Source of the DNA: Halococcus qingdaonensis | GTDB lineage: Archaea > Halobacteriota > Halobacteria > Halobacteriales > Halococcaceae | Assembly: GCF_024508235.1 (NCBI RefSeq) | Contig: NZ_CP101943.1 | Coordinates: 2,081,112-2,145,111 of the forward strand | DNA: 64,000 bases | Direction: 5' to 3' | Shown here: one piece after another, positions 54,445 to 63,339 of the stretch | Numbering within the stretch: the stretch's first letter is position 1 | Layout: each line of letters opens with the position of its first letter | Program-made: the position numbers and the translations under genes | Notes under the pieces: generated by a model | The model's input: the letters and a program-made list of their open reading frames with translations, nothing else | What the model was told of the DNA's origin: nothing | Database searches by the model: none

Positions 54445-56367
54445 ATGAGTTTTTCTTCCGACGACGAGGATCCTTTTGAGGATCAACGGGAGGGGACCGA
54501 CAACGCCATGCGACGGCTGTTCGCCGAGTACGGTCGCAAGAACGCTTTCTCCTTTCTCGTCGGCACGCTGACGAGTCTGGTCGCGCGGATGCTCGATCTG
54601 CTGCCGCCGCTACTGCTCGGTATCGCCATCGACGCCGTGCTCAATCAGAACCAGCCGTTCGGGCTGGGGCCGGTTCCACAGGCGTGGTTGCCGACCACCC
54701 GCACCCAGCAATTCTGGCTCATCGCCGGCATCATCGCCTTCGCCTTCTTCGGCGGCGCGATCTTCCATTACGGGCGCAATTGGGGCTGGAACTCCTTCTC
54801 GCAGAACATCCAGCATCAGATCCGGACGGACACCTACGACAAGATGCAGCGGCTGAACATGGATTTCTTCGCCGACAAACAGACCGGCGAGATGATGTCC
54901 GTGCTCTCGAACGACGTGAATCGGTTGGAGCAGTTCTTGAATGGCGGGATGAACTCGGTGTTCCGGCTCACGGCGATGGTGCTCGGGATCGCGACCGTCA
55001 TGTTCCTCACGAACTGGCAGCTCGCGCTCATCGCGCTCTCGCCGATCCCGCTGATCGGGGGGTTCACCTACTACTTCGTGAAGAAGATCCAGCCCAAGTA
55101 CGCCGCCGTCCGCTCGTCGGTCGGCGAGATGAACTCCCGCCTCGAAAACAACCTCGGCGGGATCCAGGTGATCAAATCCACCAACACCGAGGGGTACGAG
55201 TCCGACCGCGTCGACGACGTCTCGCAGTCGTACTACGATGCCCAGTGGGGAGCGATCAAGGTGCGCATCAAGTTCTTCCCCACGCTGCGCGTCATCTCGG
55301 GGATCGGCTTCGTCGCGACGTTCATCGTCGGCGGCATCTGGGTGTTCCAGGGTCCACCGGGGCCGTTCACGAGCAACCTCTCGGTCGGGCTGTTCACCAC
55401 GTTCATCCTCTACACGCAGCGGTTCATCTGGCCGATGGCGCAGTTCGGCCAGATCATCAACATGTATCAGCGCGCCCGCGCCTCCGCCGAGCGCATCTTC
55501 GGGCTGATGGACGAACCGAGCCGGCTCGCACAGGATCCCGACGCCGAGGAACTCGCCGTTTCGGAGGGACGCGTCGAATACGACGACGTGAACTTCGGCT
55601 ACGACGAGGACGAGCGCACGGTCAAGGACGTCTCCTTCGACGTGGCCGGTGGTGAGACAGTCGCGCTCGTCGGTCCCACGGGAGCGGGGAAATCCACCGT
55701 GCTGAAACTCCTCCTCCGGATGTACGACGTCGACGACGGCGAGATCCGGATCGACGGCCAGGACATCGGTGACGTGACGCTGTCGAGCCTGCGCCGGTCG
55801 ATCGGTTACGTGAGTCAAGACTCCTATCTGTTCTACGGCACGGTGAAGGAGAACATCGCCTACGGGAGTTTCGACGCCACCGACGAGGAGATCGTCGACG
55901 CCGCGAAGGCGGCCGAGGCCCACGAGTTCATCGAGAACCTCCCGGATGGCTACGAGACGATGGCCGGCGAGCGCGGCGTCAAACTCTCGGGCGGCCAGCG
56001 CCAGCGCATCACCATCGCACGAGCGATCCTCAAGGACCCCGCGATCCTCGTGCTCGACGAGGCGACTTCGGACGTCGACACCGAGACGGAGATGCTCATC
56101 CAGCGCAGCCTCGACCGGCTGACCGAGGATCGCACCACCTTCTCGATCGCCCACCGACTCTCGACGATCAAGGACGCCGACGGGATCGTCGTCTTGGAAG
56201 ATGGCCAGGTGAAAGAACACGGCACCCACGAGGAACTGCTCGAACTGGGCGAGCTGTATGCGAACCTCTGGGCCGTCCAGGCCGGCGAGATCGACGAACT
56301 TCCCGAAGAGTTCGTCGAGCGCGCGACCCAGAGACAGGCCCAGACGGAAGCCGGAACGGGCGACTAG
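54445..56367 (+). CDS. ABC exporter (fused permease and ATPase)
   Basis: A 640-residue half-transporter of the MsbA/LmrA type. An acidic N-terminus is followed by six membrane helices (about 40-340), including FADKQTGEMMSVLSNDVNRLEQFLNGG. The nucleotide-binding domain has Walker A GPTGAGKSTVL near residue 412, Q-loop YVSQDSYLF, signature LSGGQRQRITIARAILKDP and Walker B ILVLDEATSDVDTETE, then the H-loop IAHRLSTI. It probably dimerises and exports lipids, peptides or drugs; the substrate is unknown. The last four bases overlap the convergent small acidic gene. Confidence 0.93.
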   Translation: MSFSSDDEDPFEDQREGTDNAMRRLFAEYGRKNAFSFLVGTLTSLVARMLDLLPPLLLGIAIDAVLNQNQPFGLGPVPQAWLPTTRTQQFWLIAGIIAFAFFGGAIFHYGRNWGWNSFSQNIQHQIRTDTYDKMQRLNMDFFADKQTGEMMSVLSNDVNRLEQFLNGGMNSVFRLTAMVLGIATVMFLTNWQLALIALSPIPLIGGFTYYFVKKIQPKYAAVRSSVGEMNSRLENNLGGIQVIKSTNTEGYESDRVDDVSQSYYDAQWGAIKVRIKFFPTLRVISGIGFVATFIVGGIWVFQGPPGPFTSNLSVGLFTTFILYTQRFIWPMAQFGQIINMYQRARASAERIFGLMDEPSRLAQDPDAEELAVSEGRVEYDDVNFGYDEDERTVKDVSFDVAGGETVALVGPTGAGKSTVLKLLLRMYDVDDGEIRIDGQDIGDVTLSSLRRSIGYVSQDSYLFYGTVKENIAYGSFDATDEEIVDAAKAAEAHEFIENLPDGYETMAGERGVKLSGGQRQRITIARAILKDPAILVLDEATSDVDTETEMLIQRSLDRLTEDRTTFSIAHRLSTIKDADGIVVLEDGQVKEHGTHEELLELGELYANLWAVQAGEIDELPEEFVERATQRQAQTEAGTGD

Positions 56368-56684
56368 AGCGACTGCTCGTCGTCGCCGTCGGTCGCGGTC
56401 GAGGGGCCGCGATCGGAGTAGTTCTCGCGGCCGATCGCGTCGTCGCCGACCAGATTCAGGATCATCGTTTCGAGCTCGGCGGCATCCTGGTAGGTCTGCT
56501 CCTCGTCCTGCAGCGGCGCGAGCAGTTCGTCGAGACGCGTCTCGCCGTCGGGCAGTCCGATCTCGGCGTCGCCGTGTTCGTCGACGAGCGTCTCGTGATC
56601 GATCGGGTAGTCGAACGATTCCATGCGATCGCCGAACTCACCGAACTCGACGCCATGCTGTCGCGTGTCGTCTACGTCAGTCAT
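56364..56684 (-). CDS. Small acidic conserved haloarchaeal protein (DUF5789-like)
   Basis: A 106-residue acidic protein, MTDVDDTRQHGVEFGEFGDR with ESFDYPIDHETLVDEHGDAEIGLPDGETRLDELL and a helical middle, then a disordered acidic tail. I associate the pattern (short start, FDYPI, IGLPDGETRLDELL) with a haloarchaeal family that I recall as DUF5789. It is tail-to-tail overlapped by four bases with the ABC exporter. The function is unknown. Confidence 0.7.
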   Translation of the reverse strand: MTDVDDTRQHGVEFGEFGDRMESFDYPIDHETLVDEHGDAEIGLPDGETRLDELLAPLQDEEQTYQDAAELETMILNLVGDDAIGRENYSDRGPSTATDGDDEQSL

Positions 56685-56755
56685 GCATCATATCTGCACG
56701 GAGCACGGTCAAATCAGTTCTGCCTGCTTAAGCCGCTGGCTCCGTTCGTCGGGAT

Positions 56756-57481
56756 ATGCAGCTCACCGAGGCGACGTGGACCGACGCCGACGGGCTCGAT
56801 ACGGACCTCGCACTCCTCCCCGTCGGCAGCACCGAACAGCACGGCCCGCACGCCCCGCTCGGCACCGATCACCTGACCGCCCGCGCGGTCGCAGCGAACG
56901 CGGCCGATGTCCGCGAGGAGAACGATGAAGAGATCGTCGTCGCGCCGGCGATCCCCGTCGGCATCGCCGAAGAACATCGCCAGTTCACGGGGACACTCTG
57001 GGTCTCGCCCGACAGCTTCCGGGAATACGTCCGCGACGTCCTCACGAGCCTCGCGTCACACGGCTGGCGGAAGATCGTGGTCGTCAACGGCCACGGGGGC
57101 AACGTCGGCGCGCTGCGGGAGGTCTGTGCGGACGTGACGCGCCACGAGGAGGCCTACGCCGTCCCGTTCACATGGTTCGACGCCATCGGCGCGACGGAGA
57201 TGGGCCACGGCGGGCCGGTCGAGACGGCCATGCTCAGAGCCACAGATCCGGAGCTCGTCCGTGACGAGCGCATCGGAGAGGCGAGCGCTGGCGCAAGCGA
57301 TCGCTGGGGCGAGTGGGTGTCGGGGACGAATCTCGCCTTCGATTCGGCGGAATTCACCGACAACGGTGCGGTCGGCGACCCCGGTGAGGGAACCATCGAA
57401 CGCGGCGAGGAGCTGCTGGAGGAGGCGACGACGGCGCTCGTGACGCTGCTCGATGCCGTCGACGAACGGGATCGAGCCTGA
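56756..57481 (+). CDS. Creatininase-family amidohydrolase (ArfB-like)
   Basis: A 241-residue creatininase-fold enzyme. Metal ligands appear in LLPVGSTEQHGPHAPLGTDHLTA (Glu, His, Asp, His) near residue 21, VNGHGGNVGALREV near 105 and MGHGGPVETAML near 146. Archaeal members include ArfB, the formamide hydrolase of riboflavin and F420 synthesis, a reasonable guess here; other family members act on creatinine or mycofactocin. The start is the first ATG; the family begins at L-T-E-A-T-W-like text. Its stop is adjacent to the convergent DUF5790-like gene's stop. Confidence 0.85.
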   Translation: MQLTEATWTDADGLDTDLALLPVGSTEQHGPHAPLGTDHLTARAVAANAADVREENDEEIVVAPAIPVGIAEEHRQFTGTLWVSPDSFREYVRDVLTSLASHGWRKIVVVNGHGGNVGALREVCADVTRHEEAYAVPFTWFDAIGATEMGHGGPVETAMLRATDPELVRDERIGEASAGASDRWGEWVSGTNLAFDSAEFTDNGAVGDPGEGTIERGEELLEEATTALVTLLDAVDERDRA

Positions 57482-57958
57482 CTACTCGGCGACTTCCTCG
57501 CGGTCGTCGGCCGCCTCGGTACTCATCTCGCTGTCGTCCTCGCGCTCCCCGTCCACAGCCCCACCGTCCGCGTGGAGATCGTCGAGCGCACCGCGGAGTT
57601 CGGGAACAGTACTTGCGAGTTCGCTCGCGTGCTCGTGGGCCGCTTCGACATCGGCCATCGCGTCTTCGAGTGCCGCGATCCGCTCGTCGAGTTCGTCCGA
57701 ATCGTCGAACACCTCGGCGCGGTCGCCCATCATATACGACTTCTTCGCGTCGCGGAGATGGCCGGTGGCGTCGCCGATGTCGAGCGCCGAGCGCAGCGCG
57801 TTGAGCACCCCGAGCGTGTTCTCGGCTTCGGCCTCCCAGATGGCGTCGCCCTCAGGTAACGCCGCCTCGGCCGCGTCGAGATGTTCCTCGACGTCCGCCC
57901 GAATGTCGTCGGCTGCCTCGTCGAAGAGGTCGTCCTCGTCGAACGTCGCCTGGCTCAT
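57482..57958 (-). CDS. Acidic helical protein (DUF5790-like)
   Basis: A 158-residue acidic protein with predicted long helices (MSQATFDEDDLFDEAADDIRADVEEHL, NALRSALDIGDATGHLRDAKKSYMMGDR and ELDERIAALEDAMADVEAAHEHASEL) consistent with coiled coil, then a disordered acidic tail. I recall a haloarchaeal family called DUF5790. Stop codons of this gene and the creatininase gene abut. No activity is known. Confidence 0.75.
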   Translation of the reverse strand: MSQATFDEDDLFDEAADDIRADVEEHLDAAEAALPEGDAIWEAEAENTLGVLNALRSALDIGDATGHLRDAKKSYMMGDRAEVFDDSDELDERIAALEDAMADVEAAHEHASELASTVPELRGALDDLHADGGAVDGEREDDSEMSTEAADDREEVAE

Positions 57959-58070
57959 ACCGTGGCATTCGCTCTCATGTGATTTAAAAGCGTGCCCGAA
58001 AGCGAAAGTGAAAGCGGGTTCGAGATCACGTCATCGAAACGCTGATTCACGCCGGGAGTCGGGCGAGGGC

Positions 58071-58376
58071 ATGGAAGAACAGCGAACAGTTGCAGCCTTC
58101 ATCGACGAGCACGATCTAGATGGCAAGCCGGCGTTCCGAATCCTAGATTTGGCTGCCGAAGTGGGTGAAATCGCTGCGGAGGCGACCGATTCGACGAATT
58201 ACGGGACGGAATCGGACGAGATCAACGTTGCAACGGACGAGATCGGCGATGCGCTGTTCTCACTACTCGCGGTCGCTCATTCGCTCGACATCGACGCCGA
58301 CGAGGCACTACAAGAGTCGCTCGAAAAATACGAACGACGGCTCACGGAAACCGGAAGCGCTGCATCCGGCAACTGA
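58071..58376 (+). CDS. MazG-like nucleotide pyrophosphohydrolase
   Basis: A 101-residue all-helical protein with the MazG signature: LDLAAEVGEIAAEATD (Glu-x-x-Glu motif) near residue 26 and ATDEIGDALFSLLAVAHSLD near 54 with the Glu-x-x-Asp pair. MazG-like enzymes cleave (d)NTPs to the monophosphate and pyrophosphate and remove abnormal nucleotides. It is shorter than standard MazG, as in single-domain house-cleaning homologues. It is convergent with mptD (nine bases apart). Confidence 0.82.
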   Translation: MEEQRTVAAFIDEHDLDGKPAFRILDLAAEVGEIAAEATDSTNYGTESDEINVATDEIGDALFSLLAVAHSLDIDADEALQESLEKYERRLTETGSAASGN

Positions 58377-58385
58377 CACAGTGGG

Positions 58386-58754
58386 TTAGTTGTCGTCTGC
58401 GACCGAGACGATCTCCATCAGCGGGTAGCCGTCGTCCATCGCCATCCGTGCGGTGACGCTCCGCCCCTCGCGTGCGACGACGATCTCGACGGTCATGAAC
58501 CGACCAGTGAGCTCGGTGTATGCCCCATCGGCGGCCGCCGCGAGCGCCTCCTCGTCTATCTCGATCGTGACCGACTCGCAGTGGGGCTGATTTTCGATTG
58601 CTTCCTCCATCGCGCGGGCGAGACTGTCGGCGCTCTCGGAACTCACGGGGGTGCCGGCGAACTGGTGATACAGCGAGCCGAACTTGATGCCGACCTCGAA
58701 GCACGCGATCTCGGCCTTCGTCGGGTCCGTATCGTCGCTCTCTGCGCTGCTCAT
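58386..58754 (-). CDS. mptD: Archaeal dihydroneopterin aldolase MptD
   Basis: A 122-residue member of the archaeal MptD (DUF381) family of dihydroneopterin aldolases, which release glycolaldehyde and 6-hydroxymethyl-dihydropterin for folate/methanopterin-type cofactors. IACFEVGIKFGSLYHQFAGTPVS near residue 16 is the family start signature, and CESVTIEIDEEAL near 58 and LTGRFMTVEIVVAREGRSVTARM follow. The start ATG has no strong box. The neighbourhood (creatininase-like, mptD) fits pterin and flavin metabolism. Confidence 0.85.
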   Translation of the reverse strand: MSSAESDDTDPTKAEIACFEVGIKFGSLYHQFAGTPVSSESADSLARAMEEAIENQPHCESVTIEIDEEALAAAADGAYTELTGRFMTVEIVVAREGRSVTARMAMDDGYPLMEIVSVADDN

Positions 58755-58885
58755 TATCAGTAGTTTCGTGGTGCCCGGACAAATGCGCTGTCAATCGGAT
58801 ACATGAGAGCTGATCGACGACGGGTAGCAGCAGCGGATCGGCGACGACGATCACGTCCTCAACAGCGATCTCAGCCGCCGCGTAA

Positions 58886-58990
58886 ACTAACAAAAAGGAG
58901 AGACCGCAACCGCCTCGCACAGCCCACATGCCTCCCCAACCGATTCGCTCGCTACGTTCGCTCCGCTCATCCCCCGCGCGAGTCGCGTAT
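58886..58990. repeat. Partial interspersed element E7 (type I middle block)
   Basis: The 367-base gap between mptD and the aIF2-beta gene contains, in inverted orientation, the type I block (CCCACATGCCTCCCCAACCG plus ATTCGCTCG at about 58922-58948) followed by TCCGCTCATCCCCCGCGCGA. No 19-base core or hairpin is present, and an ACTAACAAAAAGG stretch is at 58886. The rest of the gap shows nothing else. Confidence 0.65.
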
Positions 58991-59094
58991 CTTCGGTGCG
59001 CTCCCGCGCGTCACCGCAACCGATATTTGTGGGATTCGGGAAGTGACGGGCTGCGAACGGACAACGGGCCTGTCTCGGTCTCTCACGGAATCCA

Positions 59095-59100
59095 TTTAGG
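59095..59100 (+). promoter_or_regulatory. TTTAGG promoter box of the aIF2-beta gene
   Basis: TTTAGG starts 27 nt before the ATG at 59122, fitting a leaderless message for a highly expressed translation factor. Confidence 0.55.
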
Positions 59101-59121
59101 TCGGAAGCATCGATCTCGGGT

Positions 59122-59730
59122 ATGGACTACGAAGCAAGCCTCGACCGCGCGATGGACTCGGTGCCGGATCTCGACACCGGTGATTCGCGCCTCGACGTCC
59201 CCGATGCGGAGGCCCAGAAGGACGGTGCGTTCACCCGGCTGACGAACCTCGGGGACGTCGCCGATGCGCTCTCGCGCGATCCCGAACATCTTCATCGAGT
59301 GATCCAACGCGATCTCGGGACCAACGGCCAGTTCAGCGGCGATCGAGCGCGCTACAACGGCTCCTTTTCGGGCGACGACTTCGACGCGGCCATCGACAGC
59401 TACAGCCAGGAGTTCGTCATCTGCTCGGAGTGCGGGTTGCCCGACACGCGACTGGAGATGGAGGGGCGCACGCAGATGCTGCGCTGTGAGGCCTGTGGCG
59501 CGTTCCGTCCCGTCGAGAAGAACACCGGTTCCCAGGAGACCGAACAGCGCCCCGATGTCGAGGAGGGCCGCACCTACGAAGTGAAGATCACGGGCACGGG
59601 TCGCAAGGGCGACGGCGTGGCCGAACAGGGCAAGTACACCATCTTCGTTCCCGGCGCGCAGGAGGGCGATGTCGTGGACATCTACATCGAGAACATCAGC
59701 GGGACGCTCGCGTTCGCGCGGTTGGCCTGA
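59122..59730 (+). CDS. Translation initiation factor aIF2 subunit beta with TRAM domain
   Basis: A 202-residue factor. The aIF2-beta core has NLGDVADALSRDPEHLHRVIQRDLGTNGQFSGDRARYNGSFSGDDF and the C-terminal zinc ribbon FVICSECGLPDTRLEMEGRTQMLRCEACGAFRPV (CxxC ... CxxC). A TRAM domain follows, about residues 142-202 (GRTYEVKITGTGRKGDGVAEQGKYTIFVPGA), as is known for haloarchaea. Together with alpha and gamma subunits it carries initiator Met-tRNA to the ribosome. The start lies 27 nt after a TTTAGG box. Confidence 0.95.
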   Translation: MDYEASLDRAMDSVPDLDTGDSRLDVPDAEAQKDGAFTRLTNLGDVADALSRDPEHLHRVIQRDLGTNGQFSGDRARYNGSFSGDDFDAAIDSYSQEFVICSECGLPDTRLEMEGRTQMLRCEACGAFRPVEKNTGSQETEQRPDVEEGRTYEVKITGTGRKGDGVAEQGKYTIFVPGAQEGDVVDIYIENISGTLAFARLA

Positions 59731-59780
59731 GCGGAAAAAACCGCACGGTACTTACCGGTGCCTGCCCGATCCACACCCGA

Positions 59781-60536
59781 ATGTCGGGGAGGCCACGGGA
59801 GCCGACGGTGTTGCTCACCGGCGCGTCCGGGCGCGTCGGTCGTGCGATCCTCGGCCGGCTCGGCGACACCTACGACTGGCGGCTCGTCGACCGCGAGCCA
59901 CCGACCGGCGAGACCGAACACATCTATCTCGTCGCCGACGTCACCGATTCGGAGGCGATGGTCGAAGCGATGGCCGATGTCGACGTCGTGGTCCATCTCG
60001 CGGGCGACCCGCGCCCCGAAGCGCCGTGGGACAGCGTGCTCGCGAACAACATCGACGGCACCCAGACCGTGCTCGATGCGGCCGCGACCGCCGGCGTCGA
60101 GAAGTTCGTCTTCGCCTCCTCGAACCACGCCGTCGGCGGCTACGAGACCGACGAGCGGACGCCAGGGATGTACCGCTCGGACGACGGCTTCCAGCTCGAC
60201 GGTACTGAACTCCCGCGTCCGAGCAATTTCTATGGCGTGAGCAAGGCCACCGGCGAAACGCTCTCTCGGTACTACCACGACGAACACGACATGAGTGTCA
60301 TCTGTCTACGCATCGGCAACCTGACGGAGAACCATCCCCCTGAGGACTACGAACGCGGGCAGGCGATGTGGCTCTCCCATCGGGACTGCGCACAACTCTT
60401 CGAGCGCGCCATCGAGGCCGACTACGACTACGAGATCGTCTACGGCATCTCCGACAACGACCGGAAATACTACTCGCTAGAGGGTGCTCGCGAAGTGCTC
60501 GGCTACGAGCCTGAGGACAACTCGGCGGAATACTGA
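59781..60536 (+). CDS. NAD-dependent extended SDR epimerase/dehydrogenase, Azf-like
   Basis: A 251-residue extended short-chain dehydrogenase. It has VLLTGASGRVGRAILGRLGD (Rossmann), DVVVHLAGDPRPEAPWD, FASSNHAVGGYE near residue 118 and a catalytic FYGVSKATGE (Tyr-x3-Lys) near 152. Haloarchaeal Azf is an NAD-dependent glucose-6-phosphate dehydrogenase of this class, and uronate dehydrogenases look alike, so the substrate is unsettled. The gene is only 50 bases after aIF2-beta, perhaps co-transcribed. Stop adjacent to the convergent DUF309 gene. Confidence 0.8.
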   Translation: MSGRPREPTVLLTGASGRVGRAILGRLGDTYDWRLVDREPPTGETEHIYLVADVTDSEAMVEAMADVDVVVHLAGDPRPEAPWDSVLANNIDGTQTVLDAAATAGVEKFVFASSNHAVGGYETDERTPGMYRSDDGFQLDGTELPRPSNFYGVSKATGETLSRYYHDEHDMSVICLRIGNLTENHPPEDYERGQAMWLSHRDCAQLFERAIEADYDYEIVYGISDNDRKYYSLEGAREVLGYEPEDNSAEY

Positions 60537-60537
60537 G

Positions 60538-61149
60538 TCACGCCTCGAACAGACCGTCGACGTCGTGCTCGCGGGCGCGACGGCGCTCGGTGTGTTCGGC
60601 GAGGCGCTGGTGGACGATCCCCCTGTTCTCCCCGCGCGCGAAATCGAGCACGAGCGTGACGAACGGGCTGGTCGGTCGACCGTCGTCGAGATCCGTGCGA
60701 GCGTAGCCGACGGCGCGCTCGATCATCGTCTCGTCGTAGTCGCTGTTCTCCGCGAACACCACCGCAGCGATCGTGCTCGCGTCGAAATCGAGCTCGGAGA
60801 GCGTGAGTTCCCGACCCTCGTAAGTGAGATAGAGGGGTGGTGCGCGTTCGATGCGCTCGGGGTCCGCACGGAGGCTTGCGAGGAACGTCCGCACCGCGGT
60901 GACGTCCACGCCACGATAGGGCGAGGAGAGCGAGGCGAGATAGTTGCTGGCGCTGTCGGCGAGCCCGGTCGCCCCGGTCCAGTTGCGTTCGCGAGCGTGA
61001 TGGATCGCGGCGGTGAACTGGATGAGTCCGTGGAGAAACCGTTCGTCGTCGCCATCCGATTCGAGCCAGCGCTCCTCCCAGGCGTCGTGGGCGGCGTGAT
61101 GGTTGCCGGCGTTGTGGATGGCGATGCCGGCGCGGAGATGCGATCGCAT
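60538..61149 (-). CDS. DUF309-family protein
   Basis: A 203-residue protein whose N-terminal half is a DUF309 helical domain: GIAIHNAGNHHAAHDAWEERWL near residue 9 (family signature N-x-G-x-x-x-x-x-H-x-x-W-E-x-x-W) and FLHGLIQFTAAIHHARERNWTGAT near 38. The C-terminal half is not recognised. DUF309 proteins lack a proven function. Its 3' end abuts the Azf-like stop. Confidence 0.8.
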   Translation of the reverse strand: MRSHLRAGIAIHNAGNHHAAHDAWEERWLESDGDDERFLHGLIQFTAAIHHARERNWTGATGLADSASNYLASLSSPYRGVDVTAVRTFLASLRADPERIERAPPLYLTYEGRELTLSELDFDASTIAAVVFAENSDYDETMIERAVGYARTDLDDGRPTSPFVTLVLDFARGENRGIVHQRLAEHTERRRAREHDVDGLFEA

Positions 61150-61175
61150 GGCTGCTCGATCCCCGATCGGTGGAT

Positions 61176-61559
61176 TCAGACGACGTCCTCGCGGTCGGCG
61201 AGGTGGTCTTCGAGCAGCGAGACGTTGCGCTTGTTCGCCTTCCAGGCGGCGTCGACGAGCGTGCCGAGCACCGGCACCGACCCGCCGAGAGTGTCGAGAG
61301 TCACGTTACCGACCATCCTAAGTAGCGTCTTCGGCGGGACGCCGAGCCGAGTCGCTTCGCCGATGATGTAGCACGACAGCGCCGCGCCGGCGACGTCGCC
61401 CGAAACGGGGGCGATGCTGAGCAGCGGGTCGAGACCGACGCGGTAGCCGATACCGGGGATGGCGACCGCCTCGTCGAGCAGTCGCGCCATCGTTCTGGTA
61501 CGCGCGAGAGCCGCTTGCTCGCGGCCCGTGAGCGCGTTCTCGTCGAGTTCGTCTGTCAT
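61176..61559 (-). CDS. DUF4112-family membrane protein
   Basis: A 127-residue membrane protein of the DUF4112 type: RTMARLLDEAVAIPGIGYRVGLDPLLSIAPVSGD near residue 22, then ALSCYIIGEATRLGVPPKTLLRMVGNVTLDTLGGSVPVLGTLVDAAWKANKRN. There are two short hydrophobic regions. The family is common in bacteria and archaea and has no known role. It is on the same strand as, and 26 bases upstream of, the DUF309 gene. Confidence 0.85.
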   Translation of the reverse strand: MTDELDENALTGREQAALARTRTMARLLDEAVAIPGIGYRVGLDPLLSIAPVSGDVAGAALSCYIIGEATRLGVPPKTLLRMVGNVTLDTLGGSVPVLGTLVDAAWKANKRNVSLLEDHLADREDVV

Positions 61560-61686
61560 GCATCTCGATGAGAACCCCGCACGGATAGGTGCGTTGCCAG
61601 CAATCGCCGACGGCGTGGTTCTCCGTTGTCTCCCTCCTCGGAATCCGCACGGGAACGGCTATCACGCCGGCGGGTCGAGGGGATGC

Positions 61687-62127
61687 ATGGGCCGCGACTA
61701 TTTCGAAGACGTCGAGATCGGCGAGACGCGCACGTTCGGCGAGCGCGACGTCACCCGTGCGGAGATACTCGAATTCGCCGAGCGCTACGATCCACAGCCG
61801 TTCCACACCGACGAGTCGGCCGCGAGCGACTCCCTGTTCGGTGGACTGATCGCCAGCGGCTGGCACACCGCCGCGATGACGATGGAGCTACTCGTCACGA
61901 ACGTCTTCCCCGACTCGGCGGCGACGGGTGCGGTCGGCGTCGACGAACTGCGCTGGCCGAACCCCGTCCGACCCGGCGACGTGCTCTCGGTGCGGACGGA
62001 GGTCATCGATACCGAACCGTGGAACGAGGAGTTGGGGCTCGTGAGGCGTCGAACCACGACGCTGGCCGGCGAGACGGAGGTCATGTCGATGGTCGGACTC
62101 GTGCTCTACGAGCGCCGCGAGCGCTAG
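61687..62127 (+). CDS. MaoC-like (R)-hydratase/dehydratase
   Basis: A 146-residue hot-dog fold protein. FEDVEIGETRTFGERDVTRAEILEFAERYDPQPFHTD near residue 6 carries the catalytic Asp and His of the (R)-hydratase motif (D-x4-H), and LFGGLIASGWHTAAMTMEL near 56 follows the family. It hydrates enoyl thioesters in acyl metabolism or PHA supply; the substrate is unknown. Its 3' end overlaps the convergent small membrane gene by four bases. Confidence 0.87.
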   Translation: MGRDYFEDVEIGETRTFGERDVTRAEILEFAERYDPQPFHTDESAASDSLFGGLIASGWHTAAMTMELLVTNVFPDSAATGAVGVDELRWPNPVRPGDVLSVRTEVIDTEPWNEELGLVRRRTTTLAGETEVMSMVGLVLYERRER

Positions 62128-62396
62128 GAGCCGAGGACGAACAGTCCGAAACTGGCGAGGACGAACCCGGCCGGCACCGCGAGCACGGTCTGGGGGATCG
62201 AGCAGATGCTCGCGCCGCCGTCGCGACTGTAGACGAGCGCCCCGTCGGCGAGTTCGACGAACTGAACCGGTCCCAGTCCGCCGATCGCCTCGCCGGTCTG
62301 CGTACAGGTCGCGGTCGGTTCGAGCACGGCGACGGCGGCGATGGCGACGACGCCGAGCGCGACGACGGCGATCCCGACGCCCGTTTTGCCCTCCAT
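62124..62396 (-). CDS. Small two-helix membrane protein
   Basis: A 90-residue protein with one helix near 7-25 and another near 68-88. Between them a loop with two cysteines (TCTQTGEAIGGLGPVQFVELADGALVYSRDGGASICSI) probably faces outside. The start ATG at 62396 is chosen because the upstream frame is basic and not protein-like. It overlaps the MaoC gene tail by four bases. No family is recognised. Confidence 0.6.
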   Translation of the reverse strand: MEGKTGVGIAVVALGVVAIAAVAVLEPTATCTQTGEAIGGLGPVQFVELADGALVYSRDGGASICSIPQTVLAVPAGFVLASFGLFVLGS

Positions 62397-62494
62397 ACGG
62401 CGATATCGTGCACCATGACAGTAATAATCATGGGTCCGATGGATTGCAGTTGCCGGATGAACACTGATAAGCGCTGCCGTCGAAACGGGGGCGA

Positions 62495-63121
62495 ATGAGT
62501 GACCACGATCACGAGTACACCCTCGCCGTCCGGCCGAACGCCACGGTTCATCTCGCCTACAGCACCGACGACGGGAAACTGGCGGACGCGTTTCTCGCCG
62601 TCGAATACGGTCGCGAGGGGCTCGATGGCGACGACGCGACCGCGGAGGGGATCGCGTGGCGTGGCTACGAGATCGCGCTCGCGCGCGACGGCGAGGCCGT
62701 TCTCGGTGAGAACGTCGAGGCGGCGCTCGATCGCGGGGTGGATCGCGTTCTCGACGGCGAACGATCGCTGACCGACGACGATCGCCTCCAGCGCGCGCTG
62801 AGCGTCGCGGGCACGTACGGTCGGCGGGCGAAGGCCGGCGTGGCAGGGCTCCGCGGGAGCGGGGATACAAGTCTGGACGCCGGGATGCCGGAGACCGTCG
62901 AGGTGCCGGGACCGGGCGGGGCGACGATCGACGTCTCGCTGTCGGAGGCCGCGGCCGCGTTCGATCTCTACGAGGACGACGGTGGCAACTGGCGCTGGCG
63001 GCTGGTCCACGACGACGAGACGCTCGCGGTCAGTCCGTCGGGCTACGATTCGCGCGACGACGCCGAGGCGACGATCACGACGATCAAGGAGAACGTGCTC
63101 GGCGCGGACATCGAGAAATAG
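62495..63121 (+). CDS. Protein with C-terminal DUF1508 (YegP-like) domain
   Basis: A 208-residue protein. The C-terminal 55 residues form a DUF1508 motif: FDLYEDDGGNWRWRLVHDDETLAVSPSGYDSRDDAEATITTIKENV (F-x-L-Y-x-D..G-x-W-R-W-R-L). The first 150 residues are acidic and unrecognised but continuous in frame and haloarchaeal in composition. I recall a related haloarchaeal group as HVO_2922-type proteins. The function is unknown. Confidence 0.78.
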   Translation: MSDHDHEYTLAVRPNATVHLAYSTDDGKLADAFLAVEYGREGLDGDDATAEGIAWRGYEIALARDGEAVLGENVEAALDRGVDRVLDGERSLTDDDRLQRALSVAGTYGRRAKAGVAGLRGSGDTSLDAGMPETVEVPGPGGATIDVSLSEAAAAFDLYEDDGGNWRWRLVHDDETLAVSPSGYDSRDDAEATITTIKENVLGADIEK

Positions 63122-63339
63122 CGCACCCCTTTCATCGACCCTTTATTCGTTTCACCGAGTCCTCGTTCTTCCGATCGAGATCACGACCGACGCACCGCCG
63201 AGGATGTCCGAGGCGGGCAGCCAGGGTTCTCGGGATCGTCTCAAACCGTTCGTCGTTCGTGTTGTCGATGTGTGAAAATTGGAACAATATTTGGTGAGAC
63301 GAGCGCTGCGCTGTGCTTGTCGCGTTGTGAGTCCGAAAC

